From Deltaproteobacteria bacterium (lineage in GTDB: Bacteria; UBA10199; JACPAL01; GCA-016699445): a stretch of 64,000 bases of DNA. The notes beneath the pieces are model-generated. The model was not told the DNA's origin and searched no databases. It saw only the letters and a list, made by a program, of their open reading frames with translations. Position 1 is the first letter of the stretch. Each line of letters opens with the position of its first letter. A program made the translations under genes and the position numbers. Shown here one piece after another: positions 47,412 to 57,428 of the stretch. Location of the stretch: the NCBI GenBank assembly GCA_016699445.1, contig CP064976.1, forward strand, positions 2,542,001-2,606,000, given 5' to 3'.

Positions 47412-49340
47412 GTGAACAATCTTATTTTTATACGAAAAATTAAAGTATCGATTCTTATTTTGATTATCAGCTTTTGCCAAATATCCATCGCAAAAGCCAC
47501 AACCAATCAATTTCAGGCCTTTGATGCATGGCCTGTCGTAGGGGAAAAATATTTTCTCACCAACGATTCATCAGAAGGCCTTTATCAAAAACAATTTTAT
47601 TTCGAACTCTCCAATCAGTTTTTATATAAAAGTCTAAGCCTGCTCAATTCTTCTGGAACTGTCATCGACAATGCTGTTGAAAAATCTCTGATTCATTTTA
47701 TCTCAGCAGGAGTCGGTATTACGGATTCTATTCAGGCTTCAGTCACAATACCTTATGTGAGTTTAGCCACATTTGCGGACCCAAACATTTCTCCATTTCC
47801 AGCAAAAAGAAACGTTTCCACTTTTGGAGATGTGAGATTGTCTTCAAAATTAGGAATCATTAATCACTATAAACATCGTTTTGGATTTGCTTTAGAACCT
47901 TTTGTCACCATTCCCACAAAAGGCTCCCAATATTTTTTAGGGGAAAAATCGGTGACAGGTGGTATTAAAGCGGTAGGCGACTATCTCTTTTCAAAAAAAA
48001 TTAGAGCCGCTTTTAATACAGGGTTTCAGTATTTTTCCAATAAAGTACAATTAAACAACATCGAATACCAAGCAAGAATTCTGGCTGGGACAGCTCTCTC
48101 GACGGATGTTTCAAAACAAGTTTCTCTCTCTGCTGAAATGACCACAACATCTTCTTTAAAAAACTTTGGACGTCGTGACACAACGACAATGTCATTGATG
48201 GCAGGTACTCAGTGGAAGATCAATGATACAGGTCTTAAATTAGGTGGTGGTATCGGCACATGTCTTGTTTGTGGGGCTCGAGCACCAAAGATTCAAGGCG
48301 TTGTTAACTTGGCCTATACAGGACCTGAATCTGCTTATCGCATCAAAGATCAGGAAAGTATTAAAACTATGGAAGTGACTTTGGGAATCGTCCCAGAAAA
48401 AATGGATGAGAGGGTTGTATTTCTTAAAGGAAAATGTCCGGCAGATGTGAATGATTATAACCCTAAACTGGACGACCCTGACTGTGCCATGTTTTTTCAG
48501 ATTAAAGATTCGGTTGTCGAATTGACTCAAAAAATGACTCCTGAAAAATTTGGTGAAGTCGTTTTGGCCCTTCAACAAAGCTGCCCCGAAGATCCAAAGC
48601 TTTTCGATCCTGAAAAAAATGATCCTGACTGCCTAAAACTTTTTAAAATCAAAGAGCAGATTGTTGTTTTGACTGGAAGTGAGACCAATTTGAATTTTTC
48701 AGAAGTGCTTTTGGCTATGAAGCAAAATTGTCCTCAGACTCGCCAGGAGTTTGACCCTGCAGTACACGATCCATCCTGTCTGAAATATTTTGAATTGAAA
48801 CAAGAAATCCTTCCTTTGATTGCTAAGACAGATAAAGAAAAACAGGCTTTAGATTTGATTATGACTGGCGAGGATTCAGATCATGATAATATTCCTGATG
48901 CCTTTGATGATTGTCCTCAAGATCCAGAAGATATGAATGGAATTGCAGACAGCGATGGTTGTCCTGAGTCGGGAATTACGGTTGTAAAAGGGGAAATCAA
49001 AACTATTGCCCCTGTCCATTTTGATTTTAATAAGACCACATTGTCTGCTGAATCAAAAGAAATCCTGGGATATGTTTCAGACACTTTAATCAGACATCCT
49101 GAAATTAAAACAGTTGAAGTCGTAGGGCATGCGGATCGACGAGGAACTGTTGAAGCTAATGAAAAAATTTCATTACGTCGTGCTCAAATTGTTATTAAAT
49201 ATCTACAAATTCGTGGAGTCCCTGATGATCTTGTTTTGGTTCCTAAGGGTCTGGGCACGCAGTTTCCAGTTGCACCTGAAGATACAGAAGAAGGCCGTCA
49301 GCAAAACCGTCGCGTAGAATTTCATTTTACGGAAAAGTAA
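47412..49340 (+). CDS. OmpA-family outer-membrane protein with cysteine repeats and TSP3-like linker
   Basis: Begins at GTG 47412 with a signal peptide (ILILIISFCQISIAKA). Residues 30-310 look like an outer-membrane barrel (alternating strands such as SIQASVTIPYVSLATF). Next come three repeats of about 53 residues, each starting CP and containing DPDC or DPSC and an F-x-[IL]-K motif. Then a thrombospondin type 3-like calcium motif DSDHDNIPDAFDDCPQDPED, and an OmpA peptidoglycan-binding domain (HFDFNKTTLSAESKEIL, VEVVGHADRRGT, NRRVEFHF). It probably ties the outer membrane to the wall. No Shine-Dalgarno is seen, so the start is moderately certain. Confidence 0.82.
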   Translation: MNNLIFIRKIKVSILILIISFCQISIAKATTNQFQAFDAWPVVGEKYFLTNDSSEGLYQKQFYFELSNQFLYKSLSLLNSSGTVIDNAVEKSLIHFISAGVGITDSIQASVTIPYVSLATFADPNISPFPAKRNVSTFGDVRLSSKLGIINHYKHRFGFALEPFVTIPTKGSQYFLGEKSVTGGIKAVGDYLFSKKIRAAFNTGFQYFSNKVQLNNIEYQARILAGTALSTDVSKQVSLSAEMTTTSSLKNFGRRDTTTMSLMAGTQWKINDTGLKLGGGIGTCLVCGARAPKIQGVVNLAYTGPESAYRIKDQESIKTMEVTLGIVPEKMDERVVFLKGKCPADVNDYNPKLDDPDCAMFFQIKDSVVELTQKMTPEKFGEVVLALQQSCPEDPKLFDPEKNDPDCLKLFKIKEQIVVLTGSETNLNFSEVLLAMKQNCPQTRQEFDPAVHDPSCLKYFELKQEILPLIAKTDKEKQALDLIMTGEDSDHDNIPDAFDDCPQDPEDMNGIADSDGCPESGITVVKGEIKTIAPVHFDFNKTTLSAESKEILGYVSDTLIRHPEIKTVEVVGHADRRGTVEANEKISLRRAQIVIKYLQIRGVPDDLVLVPKGLGTQFPVAPEDTEEGRQQNRRVEFHFTEK

Positions 49341-49697
49341 TTATTTTTTACCAAATGAAACTGTGATGGTTGTCGTAATCCCCCCACGCACATTAAAATC
49401 ACCAATAACCTCCATCCATCGAGGTTGAGAGGCGTTGACGAGATCATTGAGTATCTGATTGGTCACTTTTTCAAAAAAAGCACCTTCATTACGGTAGGAC
49501 CAGAAATAGAGCTTTAAGGATTTTAATTCGATACACAATTTATCTGGAATATAAGAAACTGTTATCGTCGCAAAATCTGGCTGACCTGTTTTAGGACATA
49601 GGCTGGTAAACTCAGGACAGATAGATGTGATCACATAATCCCTATCAGGTTGAGGGTTAGGAAAAGTTTCAATTTCTTTAGAAGGTTGTGTAGACAT
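49341..49697 (-). CDS. queF: NADPH-dependent 7-cyano-7-deazaguanine reductase
   Basis: Reduces preQ0 to preQ1 in queuosine synthesis. The 118-residue type I enzyme has the nucleophilic cysteine in [13 protein letters not shown] near 35, the QueF motif [16 protein letters not shown] near 60, the conserved histidine region replaced by QILNDLVNA, and [13 protein letters not shown] at the end. AAGGAGA sits seven bases before the ATG. It follows trmB by 17 bases on the same strand, making a two-gene tRNA-modification unit. Confidence 0.9.
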   Translation of the reverse strand: MSTQPSKEIETFPNPQPDRDYVITSICPEFTSLCPKTGQPDFATITVSYIPDKLCIELKSLKLYFWSYRNEGAFFEKVTNQILNDLVNASQPRWMEVIGDFNVRGGITTTITVSFGKK

Positions 49698-49714
49698 CGT
49701 ATTCTCCTTTTGAG

Positions 49715-50299
49715 CTACTGGTGAGTTTCTGAAATCAGGCAGGGAAGGGCTAGATGATCCTGAGAGCTAGTGTCAATTTTTCGATACCAAAAAAACTCCA
49801 ATGTACGACCTTCCTTGAGCCATTTTTCTCCATAAAACGTCATGGTTTGAATATCCCAAGGGCCTTGTTCGATAAATCGTGTAGCGTTTTTACGGAAAAG
49901 AGTTTTAATTTCTTTAAGATAGTTTGGATCATCATGAGCCACATAAAGCTCGCCACCAGGCTCTAGCACACGATCCATCATGTCTAAAAAATCCTGACGA
50001 AACAAGCGATGTGGAGCATGACGACGTTTGGGCCACGGATCTGAAAAAAGAACATAAAGACGATGAACACTTTTGTCTTTGATGGGAGAAGGAGGATCCG
50101 CTTCCGGATTCAAAACCTTACGCGCATCTCCACAATACAAGGTAATATTGCTAATTCCGGATTTTTCGATTCTTTTTTGTAGTTTTTGGGTGCGCTTGAG
50201 CTTGTATTCAACCGCTACAAACTGATCATTGGGATTTTCTTTTGCCAATGCCATAACAAAATCCCCACGTCCGGGACCTATTTCAAGATAGAGAGACAC
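49715..50299 (-). CDS. trmB: tRNA (guanine-N7-)-methyltransferase
   Basis: Methylates G46 of tRNA. The 194-residue frame starts at GTG 50299 with [18 protein letters not shown] (motif I), FVAVEYK, the family signature [17 protein letters not shown] near 89 and [13 protein letters not shown] near 115. Most TrmB proteins have about 30 more N-terminal residues. Upstream, after adding one base to the run 50302-50305, the frame continues with VLEKVAIFFEFLDKNFSVS, so the true start may lie near 50370. The start given is the one visible without correction. Confidence 0.88.
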   Translation of the reverse strand: MSLYLEIGPGRGDFVMALAKENPNDQFVAVEYKLKRTQKLQKRIEKSGISNITLYCGDARKVLNPEADPPSPIKDKSVHRLYVLFSDPWPKRRHAPHRLFRQDFLDMMDRVLEPGGELYVAHDDPNYLKEIKTLFRKNATRFIEQGPWDIQTMTFYGEKWLKEGRTLEFFWYRKIDTSSQDHLALPCLISETHQ

Positions 50300-50398
50300 A
50301 GAAAATTTTTATCCAAAAATTCAAAAAAGATAGCAACCTTTTCAAGAACCCTGTCGAGATAAGCGCAAAACAATGAAAGTCATAAAAGGGGGAAAAGT

Positions 50399-51250
50399 AT
50401 GGTGATGGAAGCGAGGATTCAAAGTGGGCGTGGTGTAAATAAAAAAGATACGCATGTCGTTATTATGGGTAGGAGTGGTTCTTCTGTAGATCGAAGGGTT
50501 ACCGGAGATTTGCGTATAGCCGCCAGCTTCGATGAAAACGTGACTTCAACCTCACTTCTTCAACCCGGAAGATCTCAGTATACAGAGTGTCCCATTGCTG
50601 AGGTAACCCTTCTAAGAATGTTGAGTTCAGCTTCTTTGCCCTTTACCCCTCGTTGTTTTGCATCTCCGTATACTCGTGGGATCAGTGTTCCTAGAGCACC
50701 TGTCTCTCAGTCTGCTCCTGTTAGGTTAAATACTGGTTATACCTTTACCCCTCAAAGTCAGGGAAGTGTTTTAGCGCGATTTACAGAGTTTCCAACGAGA
50801 CTTCCCGACGCTCTCACAATGATAGTAGAGCTAGTTTTTATTTCAGCAAGTACCTCACCCAGAAGAGGCCCATCGAATCAGAGCTTAAGCCAAACGTTTA
50901 GCCGTGCCCATCCTGAATTGAGAGTTCCTGAGGCTGTAAGGCCAGGGACCTATGAAGTGCATATAGAAAATGATGCGTTGGGAATCAATTCTATCATCCA
51001 GTCATTTCAAGTCACACCAGATATTCAAATTACAGGGCTACAGTCGTTACGCAATGCGCCCAATGGGTATATCTCTTATGAATTTACTTCGACAAATGAA
51101 GGGAGAGGAGACTTGTCTCTGTGGCACCAGAGTGAACTTATTCACATCACCCGCGGATTAAATCGGATTTTGATTCCGTTGGATGGAAGAGATGCCTCTC
51201 AAGTTAACTTTTCTCTAAGTATTGATGGAAGAGAATACAGAGTTCAATAG
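50399..51250 (+). CDS. Hypothetical protein preceding the first kinase-TPR gene
   Basis: The 283 residues have no signal peptide. The N-terminal half is rich in Ser, Arg and Thr; the C-terminal part is beta-rich (YEFTSTNEGRGDLSLWHQ, NRILIPLDGRDASQVNFSL). I recognise no domain. AAAGGGGG precedes the ATG. Its TAG is immediately followed by the ATG of the kinase gene, so they are surely co-translated. The gene at 53611 holds the same relative position before the second kinase, and both contain a short RCF[AT]SP motif; homology is possible but not shown. Confidence 0.6.
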   Translation: MVMEARIQSGRGVNKKDTHVVIMGRSGSSVDRRVTGDLRIAASFDENVTSTSLLQPGRSQYTECPIAEVTLLRMLSSASLPFTPRCFASPYTRGISVPRAPVSQSAPVRLNTGYTFTPQSQGSVLARFTEFPTRLPDALTMIVELVFISASTSPRRGPSNQSLSQTFSRAHPELRVPEAVRPGTYEVHIENDALGINSIIQSFQVTPDIQITGLQSLRNAPNGYISYEFTSTNEGRGDLSLWHQSELIHITRGLNRILIPLDGRDASQVNFSLSIDGREYRVQ

Positions 51251-53569
51251 ATGTCAACGCCCAGCACTACAATCCATGCTCCTCAACTTTTTTATCAAGA
51301 TTGTAGTGATTTATTGGCTTTATCTCAAAACACACAGAATACTTTAGGTCTCCAAGAATATTTAAAAATACAAGGTGTCGATATTTACCTGAGAGACTCT
51401 TCTCTGGAGACTTTTAAGAAAAGGGTTGGTGAACTTCTTCTAAAAGCACTTCCTAAAGTACAACTACAATATCTCACCCCTCATCAAATCACGATTTTTT
51501 TAGGCTATATTAGAGAAGTTCGTCGTTTGAGGACTTTTAGAGAAATTATAAACAAGGAAACTGATCCCACTCGAATGGTGCGTTCGGTCACTGATTCTCT
51601 TGGTATGGTTCAATCAGCATTATCTTGTTTTGGCTATTCTGTGACACTTCCAGATATGCGAACAGGGAGTTTAGCAGCGAATATTGATAATGCTCTGGGT
51701 ATTTTGGGAGCGGCACTTCTTTATTCAGCTGATCCTTTAGTAGGTATTGATCCTATTTCTCAAAAACTACGAATGGATTTCTTACCGTCTAGCCTCCCCG
51801 TAGGGGCAGAAATTGTCATCGATCCAGAACCTCTGGGTGTTGGTGGGTCTGCTATCGTCTATAAAGGAACAGTCCTCCTTAAAGGAAAGGCTCTGGAAGA
51901 TTTCGCCATTAAAATACCTCGAGGATCATCCTATAGCTCAAAAGAAGCTTTAAATGCCTTTGCGCGAGATCAGAAATTTTTAGAAGAATTGCAAACTGTT
52001 AAAGGGATTTGTCGTCAATTTGGAACAGGCCTGACTAAGGATGGTTCGTTCTTTGCCATCTTGGAGCTTCTTTCATCAGAGCGAATCAGTCATCGTATGC
52101 AAAAGATTTCAAAAGATGAGGCCTATCTTGTTATTTGGAGAGTTGCTCAAACATTAGCTGATTTACATAGTAGGGGAAAGGTTCATCTGGATCTTAAGCC
52201 TGAAAATGTCGGGATACGTTTAAATGGAGACATTGTTTTGCTAGATTTTGGAAATGCTGCTGATGTTTCTCAAAACGAATCCAGACCTATTTGTGGGCAT
52301 GCCTATTACTTACCTCCAGAAATTCTCAAACGTTGGCATAATCTCAACTTAAATGAACTCACGCCGGAAGAAAAAAAGAGTTGGGATGTATGGCTATTTG
52401 GGATGTTGGCCTACCAACTCTTAAGTAAAGAAAGGCATCCTTATGGTATCATTCATAAGGATTCCAATGATTCCCTCTACGATACGGCCATGGAATTATA
52501 TGGGGGATCTCCCTCATATGAAGATCTAACAAAACACGGAGTGAGTATTCCTCCTGAAATGAAAGCTTGGATTCGAAAATGTCTCTCATTAGATCCTCAT
52601 GAACGCTACCCTCACATGGAAGCGGTTGCGCAAGCCTGTAATAAATTTTTGCCGTATGCCAAGTATCGAGAACTCTACCATGATGCAGCTGATTCATTTG
52701 ATGAGACTTTTAAAGTTCTTCGTGCGTGGGATGAAGAGCTTTTCATGAATGGTGATTATGATCTTCAGGAAGAAATTTTCGATTTAGCGAATGAGTCTTT
52801 TCAGAAGTTGAATGAAACAAAAATAAAAACCATTTTAATGGCAGATTTTTTCTACCGACGAGCACGTACTCTCATGAGAATGGGAAATAAGAAAAGTGCT
52901 CAGGAAAATTTAAATATAGCCGCCACTTTTTTAAAAGAAGAAGGATTGCCACCGCGAGAATCACTTGAATTAAAAGCCAGTATTCTAGCCGAAAGAGCTT
53001 TTTTTATTTTGCCTCCAGATGAAGCTATTAACGAAACAAGTGAGTTCAGAAAATTAAATGAATTCTCAAAAGACCTATCTCCTCTTTATAGAGCCCGACT
53101 TCTAATGGCTCAAATGAGTGCGTTAAGAAAACTTAGATGTTTTGAACAGGCGCTGGAGATTGGTTATGAAGTTGTAAGTGCTTTTATCTCAGCCAAAGAA
53201 TATCGAAAAGCCAATGAATCGCTGGCGGGTATTGGGAATTGTCTCATTGGTATGGAAAAATATGAAGAAGCGATTGCTCTCTTAAGAAAGTCTTGTGAAA
53301 TCGCTAAAGACAAATTTCAAAACAAAGGGCCGAACGTTGATACTCTCTACATCAATCTTGGTGAAGCTTTTCTGCGAGCCGACCGACCTCAAGAAGCGAT
53401 AGAAGTCTTAGAAGGGGCTCGTCTGAACTTCCCGGATAGTCAAAACATGATACCCCTCTTGGAATACCTTAGTGAAGCGTACGCACTCAATGAGCAAGTG
53501 GATCATGCCAGATCTATATTATCGGAAATAGAAAAACGCGAAAGACTCAGAGGGCGATTGCCAAGATGA
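51251..53569 (+). CDS. Eukaryotic-type Ser/Thr protein kinase with TPR tail
   Basis: 772 residues. An N-terminal helical region (1-185) of unknown type is followed by a kinase domain at about 190-460. It has the glycine loop LGVGGSAIVYKG, Lys221 in FAIKIP, the catalytic loop HLDLKPEN with Asp314 (Leu replaces the HRD Arg), LDFGNAAD at 331-338 and WIRKCLSLDPHERYP. TPR helices fill about 520-772 (YRRARTLMRMGNKKSAQENL, KYEEAIALLRKSCEIA, INLGEAFLRADRPQEAIEVL). All catalytic residues are present. No membrane span is seen, so it is cytoplasmic. The substrate is unknown. It is paralogous to 54291-57420 across kinase and TPR regions. Confidence 0.88.
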   Translation: MSTPSTTIHAPQLFYQDCSDLLALSQNTQNTLGLQEYLKIQGVDIYLRDSSLETFKKRVGELLLKALPKVQLQYLTPHQITIFLGYIREVRRLRTFREIINKETDPTRMVRSVTDSLGMVQSALSCFGYSVTLPDMRTGSLAANIDNALGILGAALLYSADPLVGIDPISQKLRMDFLPSSLPVGAEIVIDPEPLGVGGSAIVYKGTVLLKGKALEDFAIKIPRGSSYSSKEALNAFARDQKFLEELQTVKGICRQFGTGLTKDGSFFAILELLSSERISHRMQKISKDEAYLVIWRVAQTLADLHSRGKVHLDLKPENVGIRLNGDIVLLDFGNAADVSQNESRPICGHAYYLPPEILKRWHNLNLNELTPEEKKSWDVWLFGMLAYQLLSKERHPYGIIHKDSNDSLYDTAMELYGGSPSYEDLTKHGVSIPPEMKAWIRKCLSLDPHERYPHMEAVAQACNKFLPYAKYRELYHDAADSFDETFKVLRAWDEELFMNGDYDLQEEIFDLANESFQKLNETKIKTILMADFFYRRARTLMRMGNKKSAQENLNIAATFLKEEGLPPRESLELKASILAERAFFILPPDEAINETSEFRKLNEFSKDLSPLYRARLLMAQMSALRKLRCFEQALEIGYEVVSAFISAKEYRKANESLAGIGNCLIGMEKYEEAIALLRKSCEIAKDKFQNKGPNVDTLYINLGEAFLRADRPQEAIEVLEGARLNFPDSQNMIPLLEYLSEAYALNEQVDHARSILSEIEKRERLRGRLPR

Positions 53570-53610
53570 ATGAAATTTTATGAGAGAAATGAATTCAAAG
53601 GGGAAATGAA

Positions 53611-54273
53611 ATGCGTGTGCATGGGCGTTATCGGGATAGAAGTGGACGTGATGTTAGGTTTGAAGTTGCAACACCTCTGGAAGATGGTGGTGCTCTATTG
53701 GAAGCTGTTAGGGATGTGGCTCTTGATACGCATATTACCCTTGTTGGAGAGGCTCTCAATGGAAGACGTTATCGATGTTTTACAAGCCCAGTTTTTTTAC
53801 GAGTAGCATTATCTGAGCCTCTCCATCATCTGAGTGGCATGTCTGCGTGTGCACGACTTTTTTCCTCTGTATCCACAAGATCTCCAAGATATCAGAGATA
53901 TCCAAGATCTCGAAGGAATCCTTTTATTACATTAGCCATGCAGGCTCCAACTCAAGGCTTGGGTTTGTATCATGGTTTATTAAGAGCTCTCTCAACGATT
54001 GTCATCGGTTTTTCTTATCAGGTGGGAACACCTCATATGATGACAGCACCTAGTTCACCTTATATTATTTTCGATCTAGCCTCAGGAAGAGATTTGCAAG
54101 CGTCTTTTCAGCCGATATCAGGAGTTAAACCTATTCCTTTTCATATTCGAAGAGGGGAGTTTCGGTATGTTCTTCCACAAAATCCATTTTCTTATCCGGG
54201 AGAACCTGCACGGATCATCCTACCAAATGGCCAGACTCGATTACTTCCTCTTCCAGCGGAACCAGTTTATTAA
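53611..54273 (+). CDS. Hypothetical protein preceding the second kinase-TPR gene
   Basis: The 220 residues from ATG 53611 follow AAAGGGGAAATGAA. The first 70 residues are charged and strand-like (GRDVRFEVATPLEDGGALLEA). A middle segment has arginine/tyrosine repeats (RSPRYQRYPRSRR), and the C-terminal part is proline-rich and beta-like. No domain is recognised and there is no export signal. It lies 41 bases after the first kinase gene and 17 before the second, in the same position as the gene at 50399. Role unknown; a kinase partner or substrate is a reasonable guess. Confidence 0.6.
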   Translation: MRVHGRYRDRSGRDVRFEVATPLEDGGALLEAVRDVALDTHITLVGEALNGRRYRCFTSPVFLRVALSEPLHHLSGMSACARLFSSVSTRSPRYQRYPRSRRNPFITLAMQAPTQGLGLYHGLLRALSTIVIGFSYQVGTPHMMTAPSSPYIIFDLASGRDLQASFQPISGVKPIPFHIRRGEFRYVLPQNPFSYPGEPARIILPNGQTRLLPLPAEPVY

Positions 54274-54290
54274 CCTGATGAGAAGATTTT

Positions 54291-57200
54291 ATGATGAATA
54301 AATTACCTATTTACTTAAAGGGATATCAATTTGGAGTTCCTGAAAATCCTAATCTGATAAAAGCAACGCTTGTTCAAAGTTTTAAAACGTTAGAAAAAGC
54401 CTCACAAACTGAGGAGTATGCCCCTCTTTTTGCTTTAAAAGCTTTAATTGCAGGAAAACCTGTTCTTCCAAAAGACAATTTACCTTCAACTGTTTCCCCA
54501 GAAAATAGTCGGGATGTTCGAAGTCTATTTGAGACAGCAGGGGTTCTTCCTTTGGTATTTGAAGATGGTCAGAAAGAAACTCCAGAAGAAGCTGCTATGA
54601 GAATCTTGTTTGAACTTTCAATGCGAAACTTGCAGTTTTTATTATCCGACCCTTATCAGACATACGATAATTCTCATATATCTATTGCAATGACATCTCT
54701 TCAAATATTGAGAGGAGCTATATTTACTTATAGGAGCGTAGATCCCTATGGCAACCAACCAAATCCACCTTTAGATGAAGGAGAGTCTTTGCCGCACTAT
54801 GTTGGTCGTGTTCTTGACTCTGTATGTGCGAAAAATGATTTCATTAATTATACCGTTGATCCTATTTCTCTGAGAGAAAATCTGCACAACCGACTCCATG
54901 AAGATATTTCTACAATATTTAGAACTGGGTCTTTCACTATTGATTATGTCCCTCAAAACTATTCCTCCAAACCGCCTAGTTTTATATTAAAAGAAGATAG
55001 CCCTGATATTGTAATTACCCTTGGAGAAGAAGAAGAAGAAAAAGCTCTCCGGATCTTAAATTAAATCCTTATCGTTTCGTAATGATTATTGATTCTGACG
55101 GAAAAGAAGTGGTCAGCAGTATTCGCATTACAGAAAGAAATCGTAACAGCCCTTTAGGTGCTGGAGGGGCGGCAACAGTGTATGAAGCTGAAGAAGTTCT
55201 TTTCCCTGATGGAGATACTTGTAAAGGAACACGTCGCATAGCATTTAAACTGACACACTCAGATAAAACTCAAGAAATCTATGAAGCCGCACAAAATGAA
55301 GTTGTCATTACCTCAGAACTAGATGGTGTACCAGGAGTGGTGAGAGTGTTTGGTTGTGGATTTGCTATAAACGATAAAGGGGAGAAAGTTCCCTTTACCA
55401 GTCTGCAACTTATCGAAGGCGAAACATTTTCAGCCTACCTTAAAAGACAAGGGACAAGTGATCCCACAACCGTCATCTCTTATCTCTGCGAGATAGTTGA
55501 AACATTGGAGCAAGTTCATAGTCGTGCTATCGCTCACCTAGATTTAAAGCCTCAAAATGTCATCATTTCTGCTGAAACAGGGAAACCTGTCCTATGTGAT
55601 TTTGGAATTTCTAAGCGTTCAAAGGAAATATCACACTCTGAGAATGATCCTAAATATTTGAAAGATCGACTTCCTGCAGGCTCCACAAGCTACATGAGTC
55701 CTGAAATGTTGATAATTATGCATGCTAAAATATTTGCAGAACAAAGTATTGCTTTAGCTGATGTTGCTTGGTTTCAGGAAGCCTTTTCAAAATATCGTAC
55801 GGATACAATGGATGTCTTTTCTTTTGGGATGATGGCGTATCGTTCTTTGTCAGGTTCTAGACAGCCTTTTGAAGGAATGGATGAAAAGATACAGCTCAAA
55901 GAGCTCAAGCTTATCTTAATAATCAGCTCAAATATATTTCTTTAAGACATTATAACCCTCAAGTGCCACGATGGCTTGATCGAATTATTCGAAAATGTCT
56001 CAGTGTAGATCCAGAGGGACGTTATCCAAGTATGACGGAAGTAGCTGCTATTTTTGAAAAGCATCAACCCGGACGTCATCAAAAGAGAAGTTTTGAATCA
56101 GCTTTAAAAGCTCTTCAGATAAAGAAAGAGCCAGATCCACTTGATATACGTACAGCTCTTCAAGCTTTGCGTGCTTGGGATCAAGCTTTGTTTGTCGCTG
56201 AAGATTATAGTGCGTTAGTAGATGAATTATATCCGGCAGCAAAAATACTTGAACCTTACCTCACTTCACTTGAACTCGCAGGCATTTTGTACAGGCACGG
56301 TCGTGTATTAGCCAGAACGGGTCACATTACCGATGCCGCCAATTTTTTTTCTGATGCCGAAGCACTTGTGGAAGGAAGACATGACTTAGATACTTTAAAA
56401 TTAAGAGCGAGTATCTATCTGGATTCCGCTTACTTCTCGGGGCTTGGAGTCATGAAGGATTACTTGGATAAGACACTCAAAGTATTTCAGGAAATAGAAG
56501 CCCGTAATCCTGATCAACTTATGAAACAAATTGCTGCACTGAAAAGCAGACTCAGTGAAAGTAGGGCTTCAAGTCTTGAAGTAGAAGCTTCTGATATAGA
56601 AGCTGTAGATGTCAGTCTGATTCATATTTCTGATTTTATTGACCCGATATTACGGGGGAGATTTTGGTATTTAAAAGCTATCTTGGCTCGAAAAGATAAA
56701 AACTATGAACAAGCCCATGAGTTTGCAAAAAAAGCACAAGCTATACTTCATGGGGACTATCAATGGACTGTAAATATACAAGCCTTGATCGGGTATATAT
56801 ATATAGACCAAAAAGACTTTGATAAAGCCATAGAGATGCTCAACCAATTGCGTCGTACAATAGAAGCTTCAGAAACGATCGCTCATAATGGAATGGCTGT
56901 ATATGTTAACCTAGGAGAAGCTCTTTATAGAAGTGATCGCTTTGAGGAGGCTCAAGAAGTTTTGGAAGTGGGATTGTATGAATATGGTGATCAACGTTAC
57001 ATGGCTGAACTCTATAAATATCTTTTCTTAGTTTATTTGAAGATGAACAACTTTGAGAAAGCCCAAAATATTTTTAATAAGAGAAAAGGTGATAAAGGAG
57101 ATCTCTTTGTGGAACTTCAAGATCCAATAGCTCAACTGACTTTTGCTCGTATGTCTCAAGTAAACCGAGAATACACAATGGCAGAACAAGTTTTTTACTC

Positions 57201-57420
57201 ATTGAAAGATAACGACAGCTTAGACTTACAACATCGATTAGAAGTTTATGATTCCTTAGCTGCAATCTATATTCAATTGAAAAAAACGGCAGAATTAAAA
57301 GCTGAAATAGAGGAGCTGAAAAATATTTGCCAGGACACTTCTATTCCAAAAAAAGAGCGTTTATTATTTTTTGAGCTTGCTCAATCTCTAGAGAAAAAAT
57401 GTTTTGAGATGGAAGATTGA
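54291..57420 (+). CDS. Eukaryotic-type Ser/Thr protein kinase with TPR tail, twice frameshifted
   Basis: Three consecutive frames form one protein. The first (to 55064) is a helical N-terminal region. Adding one A to 55039-55043 joins it through KSSPDLKLNPYRFVMIIDSD to the kinase frame, with the glycine loop LGAGGAATVYEA, IAFKLTHSD, HLDLKPQN, LCDFGISKR and TSYMSPEM. That frame stops at 55945. Adding one A to 55884-55887 joins it as MDEKDTAQRAQAYLNNQL to PRWLDRIIRKCLSVDPEGRYP and a TPR tail of about 400 residues. The rebuilt protein has about 1,040 residues and the same architecture as the kinase at 51251. Catalytic residues are intact, with HLD in place of HRD. Confidence 0.82.
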
Positions 57421-57428
57421 TGCCTTTT

